Source of the DNA: Limnomonas spitsbergensis
Lineage: Eukaryota; Chlorophyta; Chlorophyceae; Chlamydomonadales
Reading direction: 5' to 3'
Assembly (NCBI GenBank): GCA_037349105.1
Contig: JAYJMM010000105.1
Location: forward strand, 434,001 to 498,000
Length of the DNA: 64,000 nucleotides
The notes under the pieces were generated by a model that saw nothing but the letters and a program-made list of their open reading frames with translations, was not told where the DNA came from and searched no databases. Shown here in pieces: positions 1 to 12,914 of this stretch. The position numbers and the translations under genes are program-made. Every line of letters begins with the position of its first letter. Position 1 is the stretch's first letter.

Positions 1-1893
1 GACCGGCAGGTCCAGGGCCTGAAAGACAGTGATGGCATCGGACAGGCTCAGAGTGCCATTGAGCGGCTTTCGACACTGCAGCTGGCCATGGTGGCTATGG
101 GGAGCGGGCGGCAGGTTGCGGCCATGTCTGAGGCTGCTGAGGGTGATGAAGAGTGGGTGGAGGGCTGGCAGGGATGCACTTAGGAGAGTTCAGGATAAAA
201 GGATTTTGGTTCAGAGGCCGTGAGGCATTAGCTGAGTCTATGGCTGTCATGGGACCGCTTCTGTAGCCCGGTACTCCAACCGTGGACCTCAGCCTCAAAT
301 ACAAATCCCGCAAATGCCGGTTCCGGTTTATAAATGTACTCATTGATCATGGGCTTGGATGAGGGTGTTTTTTTTCCTTTGCGAGCCTAATCACTATTTT
401 GTGTAATGAACACTTACCATGCCTGCCTCGCCTAGATCCTCGTCCGTGGAGGAGAGCACATTGACTCGTCTGGGCTCGTCCCCAACGTCCGCGGCACGCC
501 AGTTGCAACATCTACTTTTGTCCCTGGCTGACCTGCAGCGAGATGTGAGGAGCTGTCAGCAGCATCAGCAGGACAGCATGTCAACCCTAGAACAATATCA
601 GGTGCGTTTCCGCAGGTGGAGATATAGGAGTGGGATTCAAGCCCATGGGGCACTGACCGAGTCATGGAATGCCCATTGCCTGGGCATTGCCAAGCGTGAA
701 AGAAAGAAATGGTGTTCTGATAGATTTAGTCATTGCCCGTGGTAAAGCTTAATCCCTCTATTTACGCGCAGGGGGGGCGGTATTTTCATTATTCCATTTA
801 ATTCCCAAGATGTGTATGAGCTGAATGCTGGCGCCTTATGGCTGGATGGATCAAGCTAATTAAGCTAATTGCTTGTTCACTGGCACCGTATTTGTCTCGA
901 CGCCGTACCGGTAGCGGTGAAGTACCGCCACTGGTGCTGTATATTTATTAAGCGGTACTTGCTTGCATGTTCCTGAGAGCATGCTGCTGGCTACCGTTTT
1001 GCAAGGTTTGTGGGCTGAGCTGACGTGCAGCAGTGTTTATATTAGTACACACCCGATAACCTTCGGGGGCTTCCAGGCAGGTACCACTGTGGCGACCAGG
1101 ACCAAACCTTGACATGCCAATGGCACGCAGCAGCCTGAGCAGCAGGAAGTGGTGCTCCAGCTCCCTTTGAGCTGTGGAGTAGCTGAATTAAAGCTGAAGC
1201 ATTTCCCTTGCATAAACTAGGGTGGGCATGCCCTCCTTGCATCAGGTGGTGTGCGATGTGATGGGCGGCCAGCTGCAAGGCGCCGTTGCCAGCCTGGTGG
1301 AGCGGAACAGCATGATTGACGCGATGATGAAGAAGCAGAACGAACTCATTGCAAAGCTAGCCATGCAGGTGGGTGGGTGGCCGGGTGGTTAGATGGGTAG
1401 GTGGATGCTAGGGGGAGGAGGGCGGAGGGCAATGGTCCAGCAGGAGTGGATGTATACCGGGTGACGTGAGGATTTAGACCCTTCCCAGCCATACGGGGTG
1501 TCCAGCTCGGTGTCCTGGAGGGTTTGGTGGTCAACGCACTGCATGTTGATGATTGCATGCACGCCGCTGAGTTGTTTTGATACCTCCCTAACACTACCAG
1601 GGGGGAGCGGCGTACTTATATTTGTTTTGCTGGCAGAAAATGTAGTCTATGACAAATGTCTCATAGCTCCTCTGATCTTGATGGGAATAGTGGAACCAAG
1701 TAGTAGGGAACCTGAAGCATATTCTCACTGAAGTGCCTCTGTCTCTCAGGATGATGAGATCGTGGATCTCAAGTGGCGGCATAAAGGGGATACGTTAGAC
1801 GCAGCTGCGAAGGGGAAGGACAGCAGCAAGCCTTGGTCTAAAATGGGGCAAATGTTCAAGAGCCGCTTTAAAAAGGATGATGGTGGGGAATGA
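1..1893 (+). CDS. 3' part of an unrecognised gene, predicted helical/coiled-coil protein (partial)
   Basis: I do not recognise this protein. Four exons join in phase: 1-152 (continues from before the window), 436-601, 1246-1368 and 1750-1893 (TGA at 1891-1893), giving about 194 residues. The donors are GT after 152, 601 (GTGCGT) and 1368 (GTGGGT); the acceptors are CCTAG, CATCAG and CTCTCAG. The visible part is hydrophilic and helix-rich: a Ser/Glu-rich linker, then a Gln- and Leu-rich stretch (exon 2, QQHQQDSMSTLEQYQ), an amphipathic segment (exon 3, SLVERNSMIDAMMKKQNEL) and a short Lys-rich tail ending KSRFKKDDGGE. No catalytic motif or membrane segment is seen. The last two exons and their splice sites are the most secure; the exon 1 donor is weak. 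The function is unknown. Confidence 0.6.
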
Positions 1894-2924
1894 TGGAAGT
1901 GCCCTAAGTCTACTATCCTGAGCTTTGCATTGCTAGTAGACCTGCTCAGGCTCAATAATTCTTATTTTGTGTTCAGAGAGTGAGGAAGGGCAACTTTGGA
2001 ATTTAGGGATCATGTATTAATGGGACCGCTTGGGACTGTATCTCATTCCTTTTCCAGAGTAGGAATTTTATTTCCCTTAACAGGTTTTGAAGTCTGAATT
2101 GGGGTGTTTTGCTGTCTTTTATGAGGGGACTAGGGGAGGCTTGTGATTTGACCTGATCTTGGAGTACGCTATGTTGGGGACTGGAATTTAGGCATGTGGA
2201 TATGTTGGATTGTTTCATGTCCAGTCATTGCCGTATCAGTGGTACCATACAAGGTAATGCAAACAACGCTAAAATGTAACTGCTGCAGGGTGTAGAAAAT
2301 TAGAAACGGACCGAAGGCCTTCCAAGTATTTCCCCCCATTAACTCTTTTGCACCATAGGCCCATAGCAGATGGCCCTCTCTGGCCCATAGGGTGCGCACA
2401 GGTTTTTTAAATTACAATTGGTCCTCCACTTCTTATACAGCTTTCAGTTCACACCTTCAAGTCGGCATAATCCATCCGACGTCTCCGACGTTTCCTTGAA
2501 ATATTTCGCCCGAACGCCGGCTTCTCCCCGGTTCTTACACCCTGGTTCTTTCTGACCCAACCTACCGGTAGTCCCATTTTTTTTCCAAGGGTATACAGGC
2601 CGAGGCACGGGCTTCTCGTCAACCTGTACTTGACAAAACCAGGCCGCAACGGCGTTCTCTTTTCTAGTTTTCGAGGTTCATTGAGGAAACCCTCCCGTCT
2701 TGCATGAGAGGAATGACACCCGCCACAACGATGAACTCGCGCATTAACGCTGGCGCGCTTGCTGAGCAGGAAATCGCCCAGTGGGTGCAGAAAGGAAACG
2801 CCTGAGTGTGGCTTGAGGAATACGGGATTTGAAATGCCGTAAACCGGGTGCAAGGGTTCAACCAGAAGTCTCAGCTGAGATTTTGATATTATAACAAATC
2901 GGATTGAGTCATGATGATAAAACG
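1894..2924. other. Intergenic stretch, no gene supported
   Basis: About 1 kb between the coiled-coil gene and the tRNA. It begins with the probable 3' UTR of the upstream gene. Reading frames here lack splice-consistent continuation or family likeness. One TACCGGTA palindrome lies at 2563-2570. Confidence 0.5.
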
Positions 2925-2996
2925 TTCCCATGCTAGGATTCGAACCTAGGTTGGTGGAATCAAAATCCACAGTGATAACCACTACACTACACAGGA
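2925..2996 (-). tRNA. tRNA-Gln, anticodon UUG
   Basis: On the minus strand a complete cloverleaf can be folded. The acceptor stem is TCCTGTG (2996-2990) with CATGGGA (2932-2926), using two G-U type pairs. The D-arm carries GTGTAGTGGTTATCAC, the eukaryotic A-box form seen in Gln, Glu and Asp tRNAs. The anticodon stem GTGGA/TCCAC encloses the loop TTTTGAT, so the anticodon is TTG, reading CAA (Gln). The T-arm is CTAGG-TTCGAAT-CCTAG, with discriminator base A at 2925. No intron is present and CCA is not encoded, as usual for a nuclear tRNA. Confidence 0.93.
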
Positions 2997-3102
2997 ATGA
3001 GACGATACGTCTTCGTTCGGATAAGTATTTAATTGTCCTTCCTGATGAATTTGAGTCGCTGGATCCGCCGGAAGCTATCATCGCTCAGCTTCAGTAAAAA
3101 AT

Positions 3103-3716
3103 GCAGCATTGACCTCCGAGAACGCGGCCCTCAGCTCGCAGCTGCAGGAGGAGCGTGCCGCTTGTACGGGCGAGTCAGTAGGCCTTGTCGCAGAGATCAC
3201 CTCCCTCAAGGCCGCCTTGGCAGTGCTGCCAGACACCAAGCAGCTCATGCAACAACAGCTACAGCACTTCCAGCAGCAACTCCAGCAGCAGCCGTCAGCG
3301 GCAATGGTGAATTCGCCACCCCCCCTGCGGTGGTCAAAAAGGCCACGGGTACCTCGGGACTCATGCAACCCTTCACTCCTTCCAAGCCCCGCTTCCCCGG
3401 TATCAGCAAGCCCTCCTTGCCACCTCCATGTCTGGACTCTGGATGCTTTCCCCCTTGGCACAGCCTCCTCCTCCGCGCCGCCGGTACTTCGTACGGGTAA
3501 AGCGCCTGTCCATGGCTGAGGCCATCGTCCGGAAGCTCTGCAGGAGCTCGCCGTCCATCGGCAGCTCTGGCCCACCTTTCTGGAGGCGCGTAGGATGGGC
3601 CACCGGGCCCAGTTTAATCGCGCCAAGCTGGTTGTCACCACCCTGACGGCGGATGGCGCCCCCCACCGTCGCTTTACCATCTGTGAAGGCTTAAAGTGTG
3701 CGTTGCTCCTCATTGC
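3103..3716 (+). pseudogene. Decayed coiled-coil/Gln-rich reading frame, possibly a retroelement gag relic
   Basis: A forward frame starting near 3103 encodes a helical segment (SENAALSSQLQEERAACTG, then LKAALAVLPDTKQLMQQQ) followed by a Gln-rich run and a Pro/Ser-rich section. The frame is closed at 3517-3519, but the same frame past that stop again gives a protein-like stretch (LQELAVHRQLWPTFLEARRM and AQFNRAKLVVTTLTADGAPH, about 3540-3680). A neighbouring frame also looks coding-like near 3290-3450. The mixture suggests a broken gene. The order coiled coil, Gln-rich linker, globular segment resembles gag proteins of algal LTR retrotransposons, but no CCHC zinc knuckle or reverse transcriptase was found nearby, so the origin is a guess. 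Confidence 0.3.
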
Positions 3717-6700
3717 ATGGAAGTGGCCCGCTCAGCTGTCTTTAGATGGTTCCTGTTGCTATCATGTGTTTTGGGGCAGCTGCTTTGTCCTGCACTGACA
3801 GTTGGTGGCCTTTCTGGTCCTTTTCTTTGTGGCTTGTTGGAGGGATGGCAGTGTTTTGTCAGCTTTCCTTCCTCCTAAGAAAGTCAGATTTTAGCTTCTT
3901 GGCAGTGCACTTTCCTCTGATCTTGCTTGGCCCTTTTGCTGTTATTACAGAACGCGCCAAGCGCTTTAGTTCTTGATAGCTCTGTGCTTTGGGGCCAGTT
4001 TCCAGGGCTTGTGGCTCTGCTCTGTTGTTGTGGCTCTTCTTTGGGGCGGGCCTCTTAGGCCTTGCCTTCATTGTTCTGCTGGTCCTTAGGGTCCGCCGCA
4101 GTGGATTTTTTCGACGTTCTGTCTGACATCTGTTTTCAGATATACCTGCCTTAGGGATAACGGCTGTTCGGCGGCCGGCCTCCCGGTTGTAATGCCCAAA
4201 AAATAAAATAATTCCGGGGACCTCCGTCAGTCTTCCGGGTTTGTTTTGGTGTCTCTTCTTTTTGTACCCGCTCTGGCTTTTGCCACGCGTCTAGGCATGA
4301 AACTGCCGTGCTCCGGATGTTGCCGACGGTCGGGGTTGCGCTCTTGACCTTCCCCTACCGTATATTAGCTTGCCTTCCCTCGGGTGTCAATTACTTAATT
4401 CCTTTAATGCTGCCCTTGGGGCAAAATCAATTGTTTAATGCTGCCCTCTGGACAGTGTTTTTTATTCGTTCCCTCGGCACCAAAAGCCGCTTAAGTGCAG
4501 TAATAAGAGCCTCACAGCTGCCTTCTATTACCTTCAGTTCAACAATCAAAAGAGAAAAAACATTCAAAAATGCAAGCCTCCCAGCGATGTCTCTGCTTAT
4601 ATAGTACCGGCACTACCGAAACAATGGAGTTCAACGCTTACACTTAACAGAGTAGCAGCCCTTGAAGACACACTTAAATCCCCCTCTGCCCTTGACATGG
4701 TATATTTTGCACCCTCTGCCTCGGCAAGCACAGGGCATAGGTCTCATCCGAGACGCAACAAAAGTCCGTTGCCTGCAGGGGAGGCAAACAGGGGGAAGTA
4801 AAAATTGAGGCGAGTTGACCGGTAGGTATGCGGGATAAGAACACAAATTGAGGGTGCAACTCTAGGCCCTGAAATAGTCCAGCCTTGACCAACCTCTAGC
4901 CCCAGCCATGCTCTCTAGTCTAGCCAGTCTAGCTCTATCTGGCCCATATCATGGCAAGGCATGGACCTTCAGGGGTTCTGGTACCATTCATTTTCCCATG
5001 GATATTGTACATGAGGCGCAGCAAGCATCCTTTTACATGCTGAGGTAGTGGGCTTGTGGGTCTTACCAGTCATACAAACATATACCATAAAGGTATATCA
5101 GTATATGTATTTGTGCATATTCCTATACGGTATATTTTTCATATACCGTATGTTTCACATACCGTACAGGCTATATGTTACCGTGTAACCTAGTTGTAGC
5201 GGGCCTCCTACGGCTGCACACTGTGGGCGGCCTGGCAGTCTTGTTCCGGGCCATGTTTAGTCTCAGGCGCCGTGGATTTCTGTAGCCCGTGCTGGCAGGC
5301 CAGATGGATGGGACACCGGACAAGCGGCAAGCCCTTATTTTTGCAGCTGTCTCTGATTCACAAACGTGACCAATCCTGCAGGGAGGCTTGCGCATATGTT
5401 CAGCAGCTGGATCCCAGCCCAATCTAGTGACCCACACTTTTTTAGGAGAAGGAAGTGAGCTGGAGCGGATAATCAGCAGCATGTAGGAAGCGATCCCTCC
5501 AGCATGGCCCAAAGCAGTGTACCGTATGAGTGATGCCATGCCATCGCCATTGACCCCCATCACCCAAGTACCCAAATCTTCTGACTGGACTGCCTTGGAG
5601 GCGGCGGTTAGATGATTGCCAGACGACTAGGATGGCGCTGGGCAACCAGCAGGTGCTACATGCTGGCCATAGCGTAAACGTAGCAGAAACGGGCGGCGTC
5701 GGAAGCGACCTGTCATCATCTCCGTCTTCCGCCCTCACGATCCGCACCAGCACCCGCCTGCTTCTGGCGCCAGCCCACGAACAGCGCCAAAGGTATCGGC
5801 CATCTTCGTGTCTTAGGCCTTGTTCATGTGACATGCAGCTGTGGTAGGTGCCCAGGTAGATGCAACGGCATCTCACCTCAGCGCCTCCATGCCATCCCTC
5901 TAGTGGCTGCCAGGGAAAACGAGTGCAAGGAGACCCTCTGGCGGCTTACTGTCAACAGCGTTCTAGAAGCTGGAGGACGTGGCATTGCACATGCCGTTCC
6001 CTGCCCTTGTGGCTGGCGGGGCTCACTTTCTTATGATGAGCAGCTGCATTGAACTAAGCAGCAACATACATATGTCTTTAGGGCGTCAGCAGGCTCACAT
6101 TTTCTACGTGTCCAGTGCAAGCTTCTATCGGATCTCCATGTCCCGAGATACGCCTCTCCCTTGCCTAGCAGTTGGCCGTTGCAGGTCCCGCCGGGCATCC
6201 TCGAAAGCTTTTGGACAGTGGTGAGCACGGCAGCTGTGAGCGCCATGCAATGGGGGCGATGGTAATTCTGCACTTTGTTTTGTAATATCAAGGAGGAGGA
6301 AGATAGGCTTAACCACTCCCAGTCGCTTATAACAGCCTTCTTCCCCATTTGTTTCTCTATCAGCCGTGCCTGAGCAAGCCAAATTTAGTGCTCTGCACTC
6401 CCCACCAGCCTGTAGTGCAGTTCTGGTATTTTCGAAAATTCTGTATGTCTCTGTTCCCTCTGGGTGGCACACGGTGCTCCCATAACACAACTTCATTGGC
6501 ATTAACGGGGTGGATGAACAAGCAGCCATGCAGCCCTACTTGCCGCCAGGGGGGATGCGTGATGGCTGCTAATTTGCATATTATTTGTTGCCGGCTCCTA
6601 AGCTCAGCTTCTCTGCACTTTCCTTCGTTGTGTTAGTGAATCCCTGTTTAAGAACTATTTCATGCTCCTCTATTGCTTGGTAGACTGGCAGGCAGATATT

Positions 6701-7847
6701 CAGGGCGTTATGTCTGTCTTATTGTAGTTCAGCTGTAGTGGCCTACTTAGATGCGTTATTTCCCCCCAAGTCTCAGATTTACCCGACCTGAGCTGGACGA
6801 GGTCTTGGGATTTTCCTCTGCTTGCCTACTCTGCATCCATCCCCATGTCATCCTCAAAAATAATAACAACTTAAGATGTTGGCGCGCACTGTAGGCCATT
6901 CTCTCCCAGTGGTCACCTTCTCCCATTGGAACGGCTGGTTTTTACGCCTACGGCCTAGTCTCAAACGTGGAACAGGGTTTCTCCTTGGCCGGTGGTCCAT
7001 GGCAGCCTAGTCGTAAGGAAACCCACTGCTCCTGCTCGAGCTCTCCCAGCCGCCCGCTCAGTCGCATTGGTTTCCATGTGGTCCAGCCCCATGCGGGTGG
7101 GAGGCCGGATTCCGTGAATTTGCGGATTCCACAGGGCCGTATGAAGTGGCAAGTTATTTCTGCGGTGAATCTTTTCCAGCAGCCTGTGCGGGCATGCCCC
7201 GCTATGGAAGGTACATCCAGCAAGCCTTGATTGCACCGCCGTCGTTTGGTAACATCCGCGGCCATACCTGCTAGCACAAACTGCCCCCATGTGCAGCAGC
7301 TGGATTCCAGCTCTTAAGGATGACACACTACAGTACTGTGCTGATACAGGTGTACCGGTATACGAGTGGCTGATATCAGTTGTGTGCAGCAAAACAATCA
7401 CAACAAGACGCATGGGACCACAGACCTGTGCCAACACATGGCATATGAGCAGCCAGGCTATGACATCAGGAACACCATTCGTCCTAGGCTACAAAGCGTA
7501 CACGCAAATCCGGAAAGAAAGGTCTTTTTGGATATGGCCAGAAATTCGAACAAGCAGTCACTAAGAAATCTTGAGTTCAAAGAAAACAAGCTAAATGTTT
7601 GATCTCTTACATGCCATTTTAGTGGCGGGAAATGAGGCTGGACAGCAAGTTTTGCCACATAGAGCATATTCTTACAGTTAGGCAGTAGGCACTTCCTCAA
7701 GGGCGAGGCAGTGCGAATATTAACAGCCAGCTGAGGTACCGAAGATGGACGGACTTAAGGAAAAAGCCAACAGCAGGAAGAATCGAGGGAAGAATAGAGA
7801 AAAATTGGCAGGTGAAGTTTTGAAGTTTTTACACTCCAACGGGGAAT
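3717..7847. other. Gene-poor stretch with an ATACCGTAT-rich patch
   Basis: I see no gene I can support over about 4 kb. Frames near 5632-5845 (+) and 5970-6050 (+) have some protein-like composition (for example LHMPFPALVAGGAHF), but no splice-consistent chain could be built. An AT-rich patch at 5078-5185 is packed with near-palindromes of the type ATACCGTAT (about 5135-5168). One TACCGGTA lies at 7353-7360. Confidence 0.4.
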
Positions 7848-8033
7848 CATATTTGATGCATGGGACTTGTGCCCGTAAACCGGTACAGACACTAAATACG
7901 CTAGGACAGCGAGCTAAAACCAGTGACCCCCCTGGGCAATCAACCAACACACAACCACCGAGCAGTAGCGTGGGAATGAACCCCATAGTGCAGAAGATTA
8001 GCCCCAGCCATAAAACATGACGTGGCTGCAAAA
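7848..8033 (+). repeat. Dispersed repeat, copy 1 (matches 59588-59768)
   Basis: The stretch shares long runs with 59588-59768 in the same orientation: TTTGATGCATGGGAC, TGTGCCCGTAA, CCCCCCTGGGCAA, GCGTGGGAAT, and GCCCCAGCCA followed by AAAACATGACGTGG. The copies differ by small indels. It is non-coding and of unknown class. Frames through both copies give superficially similar peptides, a by-product of the DNA similarity. Confidence 0.7.
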
Positions 8034-8577
8034 GAGTGAGCCATATAAGTCTTAATATACCGGTAAGTAGGTTTCAGATGATTGTCACTTTCCCAGTCCA
8101 TTGGGCACAAAGGCTTTGTTGTGAATGAAGCACATGGGGCTTGTACCAGCAACTGCTTAACTCAATCAGCAACGTACTCCCCAAGTACTGCCACAGCAAA
8201 CAGCATTATGCACACATATGCAACTTCAATCAATAAAACCGCTCTTAGACCAGGACTCACAATTCTTGCCTTTCATCAATCAGTTGGGTACACATTAAAC
8301 TCAACGTACACCATACCACCTGCCTCTCCACTGCTGCTCATCACGTGAAGGAGCTTCCTTGCCAATCAAGCCAAATAATTGTCGCTGTCAATTAAAATTG
8401 AAGGCATCCAAGCATTCAAGATAAATAAAGCCTGCAAACTCATATTGGGGCCATGCTGACCCCCTAGATATCGTAACGGTAGCCACCCTCTAAGCATGCA
8501 TTAGCACGTCCCTCAGGGGGGGGGGTCTAACCCACTGGCTCCTCACCGACATATTTGACCAGTAAGCAGCCCTCTCA
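8034..8577. other. Intergenic stretch, no gene supported
   Basis: About 540 bases downstream of the 3' end of the minus-strand gene at 8578-11215. It likely includes that gene's 3' UTR. One TACCGGTA palindrome is at 8058-8065 and a run of nine G at about 8517-8525. Confidence 0.4.
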
Positions 8578-11215
8578 TCATGCACTTCCATCATCATGCA
8601 TTTGATGGCATCGCATTTCCTCATCGATAGCGCTTGCTTCCATTTCATCCACTGAGTCACGTAGCGTGTCTAAGGCCGGGCCCAACAGGGAGTCCAGACC
8701 TGGCAAGAATATGTTCTTCAGCTTTGAGTCTGCAGGGAGGAGGTCAGTGGGAAGGGTTGGCAACGGATCAACTTTCACAAATGTTTACTCAGTGAAAGGC
8801 TTAGACAGTGGCTGTGTCAGGTTGGTGTAACAGAGCAGTGTTACTCAGATACTGCCACTCAGGCAGGGGTGGTGCAGTCACTGTGCAGGCATCTGGCCCT
8901 GACCAATCAAATGGGAAATAGGGCATGGATTGAATAAGCAAATCTTCTAGGCCAGTCCTCCTAAGTGGCTAGAGCCAGAATTGGGAGTAGAGGGAGCAGA
9001 CCCTTCCGCTGCCTGGTGATCGTTTAGCCGTGTCACCCCCAGGAATAAGGGTGGAAAGGGTGAACGATATCAATCTGCTGAAGTAATGCACCCTGCATAC
9101 ACCCACCAGCTCGCAGCAGCTGCCTGGCAGTTGATGCAGCAAGGCCGCTACCTCCGAGGACTCCCTCAATGCCGCCAGACATGGAAACCCTCGCCGAGGC
9201 CGCCCCCTCTGATAGAGAGCCAGTCATCGAAATTTGGCGCCCAGCTGACACCGAAGGTGCGGAGACGAGTGCAAAAGCGGAGGAGGACTTGATGTCGCTC
9301 GAGCTCTGGTCAGTGGCCTGCTGCAACGTCACCGAGGGCAAGACAGCATCTTCCCCCCCCCCTTGCAGGCATGATGAGAACTCCGACATGGCCACGGCAC
9401 CGCCCATGTTTATGGCGCCGCTCAGGATTACGGACAGCAGCACAGACATGGCCTTACCTGCCAAGGTGGTGTGAAAGGAGAGAAGTCGATGAGAGAATGA
9501 ATCCAGAACAGAACCAAGGCTTTTGCAGGGGCCGGTATGACCCAGCTGACCAATGCAGCTATCAGGCACGACCTGACAGGCATTCAAGGAGGCACTGGGC
9601 ATCAAGGAGGACTGAACATCCAGCATTGATTCAGACGTTTTGCGTCATGGAGATGTTCCCTGCCAGACCCTTGCTAGCCATTGTTTCTGCCCAATGGCAT
9701 TGGTGTAGACACGGCCCGTTCAGCCATGTGCTGTGCTGTGCTGTTACTCATAAGGGGGACAAGTAGCCACTGCCCCCCAATGAGTAGCCTACCCAGTGCT
9801 ACAGCCAAACAGGTTGCTTTCTAAATACGTGCCTCTCAGGGGTGCGGCAGTATTTCTTGACCAGCTTATCCTATTTTCCAGGACGCACCAGTGACACTCT
9901 TGGATTGATGGCTGGACAAGTCCTCTTCCTCCTTGCAAGGCCGGCTGCCAAAGCTGGAGCAACGCGTCTGCGCAGCCGCTCTCCTGGAGCGGAGCGGCCA
10001 TAACTCAAACTCAGGCGCGGTAGAGGAGCAGCCAGTGTCATGGCTGGTAGAAGCATCGTCTGCGGATGCCCTTGGGCTGGCAGATAGCGGAACGGTTTGG
10101 GAGCTCTCCCCCGCTTGTGTTTCCAGCCAGTCCAGAGCGTGGGACAAGGGGCGCGCCGACGCTGACAACGAGAGCTGCTTCATCACAAGGTTGCTCCCAG
10201 CATCCGCAAGCATATCAGCCAAGGCGCCAGAGGGGCTTGAAATAAGCTGCGCAGCCTTGGCTGCATCCGCCATGCCGCGCGTCACAAGCTGGGCCAGATG
10301 GCGCTGGAAGTGGGTAAGGTGCAGGCAATATGGGTAAAAGCATGATCAAGGTTGTACAGGCCATGGTTCAGTTTTTGTGTTCTTTGAGTAGGGTAAAAGG
10401 GAAGCAAGTCCTCAGTCTTTCAGTGGGTGTTAATTATTTCCTACCAGTAGCAATACTGATAAAATTGCTGGGATAAATAATAAACTCAATAAGCATGGGT
10501 CCGGGTGGATAAGCCGTGCGGCCTGGATTTAAGGAGCCTTCTATTCAAATGTTGGGATCAGCGCTTTCTGCGGGCACTAAGCTGAAGCCAGACTTGGCTG
10601 AAGCCAGAACAGTGATAGGGTGCTGTTGTCAGAGTGAACATACCGGTACGTAGGACATCTTGCGTCAGGCCACAGCATAAGGCACCTCAAAATTTCTTCC
10701 AGGAACAAGATGATATAGCATCACTATATCCTGCTGCTACAGATAGTTGAGCTAGAACAGGCTCCACCCTTCCTTCCAAGGCGTTCCATCATCAGTCTTC
10801 CGACACAGTCATCATTCTCGGCATCTTTGGGTGGCATCTTTGGGTGGCCAATCAACAGCTGCTAGGTGCTCGTCCGGGATGCCGAAGTGCTTGTTTGGGT
10901 CATGAAGTCATGAACAGCGAGCCCCTTTACCTGCATAGAGCCGTGTGAGCAGCTGCTATCAGCTAGCAAGGATAGGTAGCCCGTGGCCCACTCGGACAGG
11001 GCTTCATACGGCTCATGATTCGACAGAGGGCACGTTCCGTCCTCCGAGGACTTGGGGTTGGCTTGCGTGGCATGAGGGAGTGCATCACCCAGTTTCAGGG
11101 CATTCATACGGGTGGGTCGGTGATGTGGCGAGTCGCCCCTGGATTGGGGGATACCCACCAGCGAGGTGAAGGAGTGGGAGGGGGACAGATGCGTCTCCCC
11201 TGCATGCAGCAGCAT
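8578..11215 (-). CDS. Paralogue A of an unrecognised gene family (5' end uncertain)
   Basis: Not recognised as any known family. Exons on the minus strand: 11215-10931, 10303-9889, 9457-9107 and 8729-8578 (stop at 8580-8578). Phases are 0, 1 and 1, and all joins agree, giving about 400 residues from the ATG at 11215; a later ATG at 11107 is possible, and an upstream exon cannot be excluded. Conserved blocks shared with the gene at 15698-17277 are: YLSLLADSS ending MQ at the first junction; HLAQLVTRG, then ALADMLADAGSNLVMKQL; an Ala/Gly/Met-rich block SVLLSVILSGAINMGGAVAM; AASTARQLLRAG before the last intron; and DSK at the start of the last exon, which ends acidic (DEMEASAIDEEM). The middle is low-complexity Ser/Ala. 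No signal peptide or zinc motif is seen. The intron at 9888-9458 is absent from paralogue B. Conservation of splice positions and blocks supports a genuine gene; the function is unknown. Confidence 0.72.
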
Positions 11216-12914
11216 AGGACAAGCATGGGGAAGGGTGCCATGAGAAATGCGCTGAAGTAATTCATCTGTACTAGAGTCCTTTCAACTGAAGAACCCACAC
11301 AAATTCATCAGAATGTACCAGCTCACTGTCAGTAATCAGCCTGACAACTTTTGCAGGTGGGTGAGAAGGTGGGTGGGTGGTGATGGCTTGTCAGCAGTGA
11401 CATATCAGAAGTGAGGGAGCCTGGAGGCGTACAATCATGATAACAAGCAAGGAATAAGGCAGGCGCGGCATCTTATCTCGGTTTTGTTCGAACCGAAGAA
11501 AGGCGCACCTTTCACGAGTGTCTGCAGGTTGGTCAGGGATCCATGGCTTAGAGAAACTGCTACGCACATAATGTATTGCGTAACGGAATTGTGAGGACTA
11601 GTATTGTATGAAGGATTAATACAACGCGTTGCTCACTGGCTTATATACCGGAACGGCTTCGAGCTTCCAGCCAGAAGCTCGAAGTGGGGGGAGCTCGAGG
11701 CCACACTTCAACCCTTCCTATGCGTTGTCTTGCTTGAAAGTGGGTCTAGGGTGGGTGATGCAGCAGCACTGCATCAGACTGTTCATGATAAGGAACGCTC
11801 ACCAGTACCGTGTGCCTCTCGTAATAGCGTTCAAGTCGGCTCTCCAAGTAAATGTAGTCATCTGCTGCTGAGTTATGCACTATCACTTACAAGACAGACA
11901 CTTCTACACGCTATTACTCCCCTGCTATTCCTTCTGAATTCGACGTAAACTGACATATTTTCGAGTTTGCGCCAGCTGATACAACCCTGCTCGCCACTCC
12001 TCATGGGGTAAGCCCCGCAGTTTAACTGACGTTCAATAATCCCTGATGTCTCCATTATTGCAGCACATCCAGTCGTTAATACCTCGGTCAAGTCACGTGA
12101 CATCTCCAGCAAGACAGCGACCCCAGCTTAAACTCCAACAAGTGCAAGCCTCGGCCCGCTTGACGGCTGACGCCACGGAATGCCGTGGACCTGTTCAGAC
12201 CTTTGTCCTTCGAAGGAGCCCTGTCTGAGAGAGTGTAAGCATGCCTCTCACAACTAGGTAACATTTAAACCGGTCTTCCAAATAAGGCCAGGCCCCCAAA
12301 TAAGCCCTCGTCATGCACTGTTGCCATTATGGGTAAGCTGTCCATGCTCTGAGGTTCTGAGAATGACGAAGATCTGACTGAGCAGCTTGTGTCCATGCAT
12401 GCAGAAATGCAGAGGCATGGCGCAGACACACTTTGATACAGAAGGTTCCTCCAGTGTTCCTTACATTATTTGAGTGTGTACCACCGGGGCGCCGCCCGGC
12501 GCCCGGTGGTCACCACCAGGGCACCAGGACGAAACCTTGACCATCCTACGGTCAGTAGCCCAAGTATTAGGGCTTGCTGCACCTCGCTTCTTCGGCTGTA
12601 GGCCATGATGGGCCGACCAGTAGCTAAAGTGCGCTATCATGAACATGGTCCCCCCTCCTGGTGTCACAAAAGCACACGCCATGGTACGGATTAAAAACTG
12701 GGGAGCAGGAATGCCTTACCACAGCGCCCACGTAGGCTAGGATACAGGTACTGGGCACTGCTGATTTTGGATATTAGTTCGTGTTGTTGGATCGATGAAT
12801 GGATGCCGGTAGTGAGGGAGTCATGATGTCTTAAGAAGGGTGAATGGATGCCCCGTCAAGTTGTGGAACTAGCCAGCATCTTGAAACATCTTCGTAACTT
12901 CCTCCATTCCGCAG
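11216..12914. other. Spacer upstream of paralogue A, no gene supported
   Basis: Likely holds the 5' region of the minus-strand gene ending at 8578. No family-like or splice-consistent coding was found. The stretch near 12510-12620 resembles sequence near 1085-1110 (ACCAGGAC.AAACCTTGAC) and 23630-23660 (CTTGACCA.CCTACGG), hinting at an old dispersed repeat. Confidence 0.35.

Noticed and set aside
2449..3081. 210-codon minus-strand frame
   Set aside because: It overlaps the tRNA-Gln gene and has Arg/Ser-rich composition without family likeness or splice support.
3078..3713. 211-codon minus-strand frame
   Set aside because: Antisense shadow of the coiled-coil/Gln-rich frame; Cys/Trp/Arg-rich composition typical of antisense of Gln/Ala codons.
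5442..5876. 144-codon minus-strand frame
   Set aside because: Composition is Arg/Trp/Cys-rich and no exon chain or domain could be built; overlapping frames on the other strand look equally plausible.
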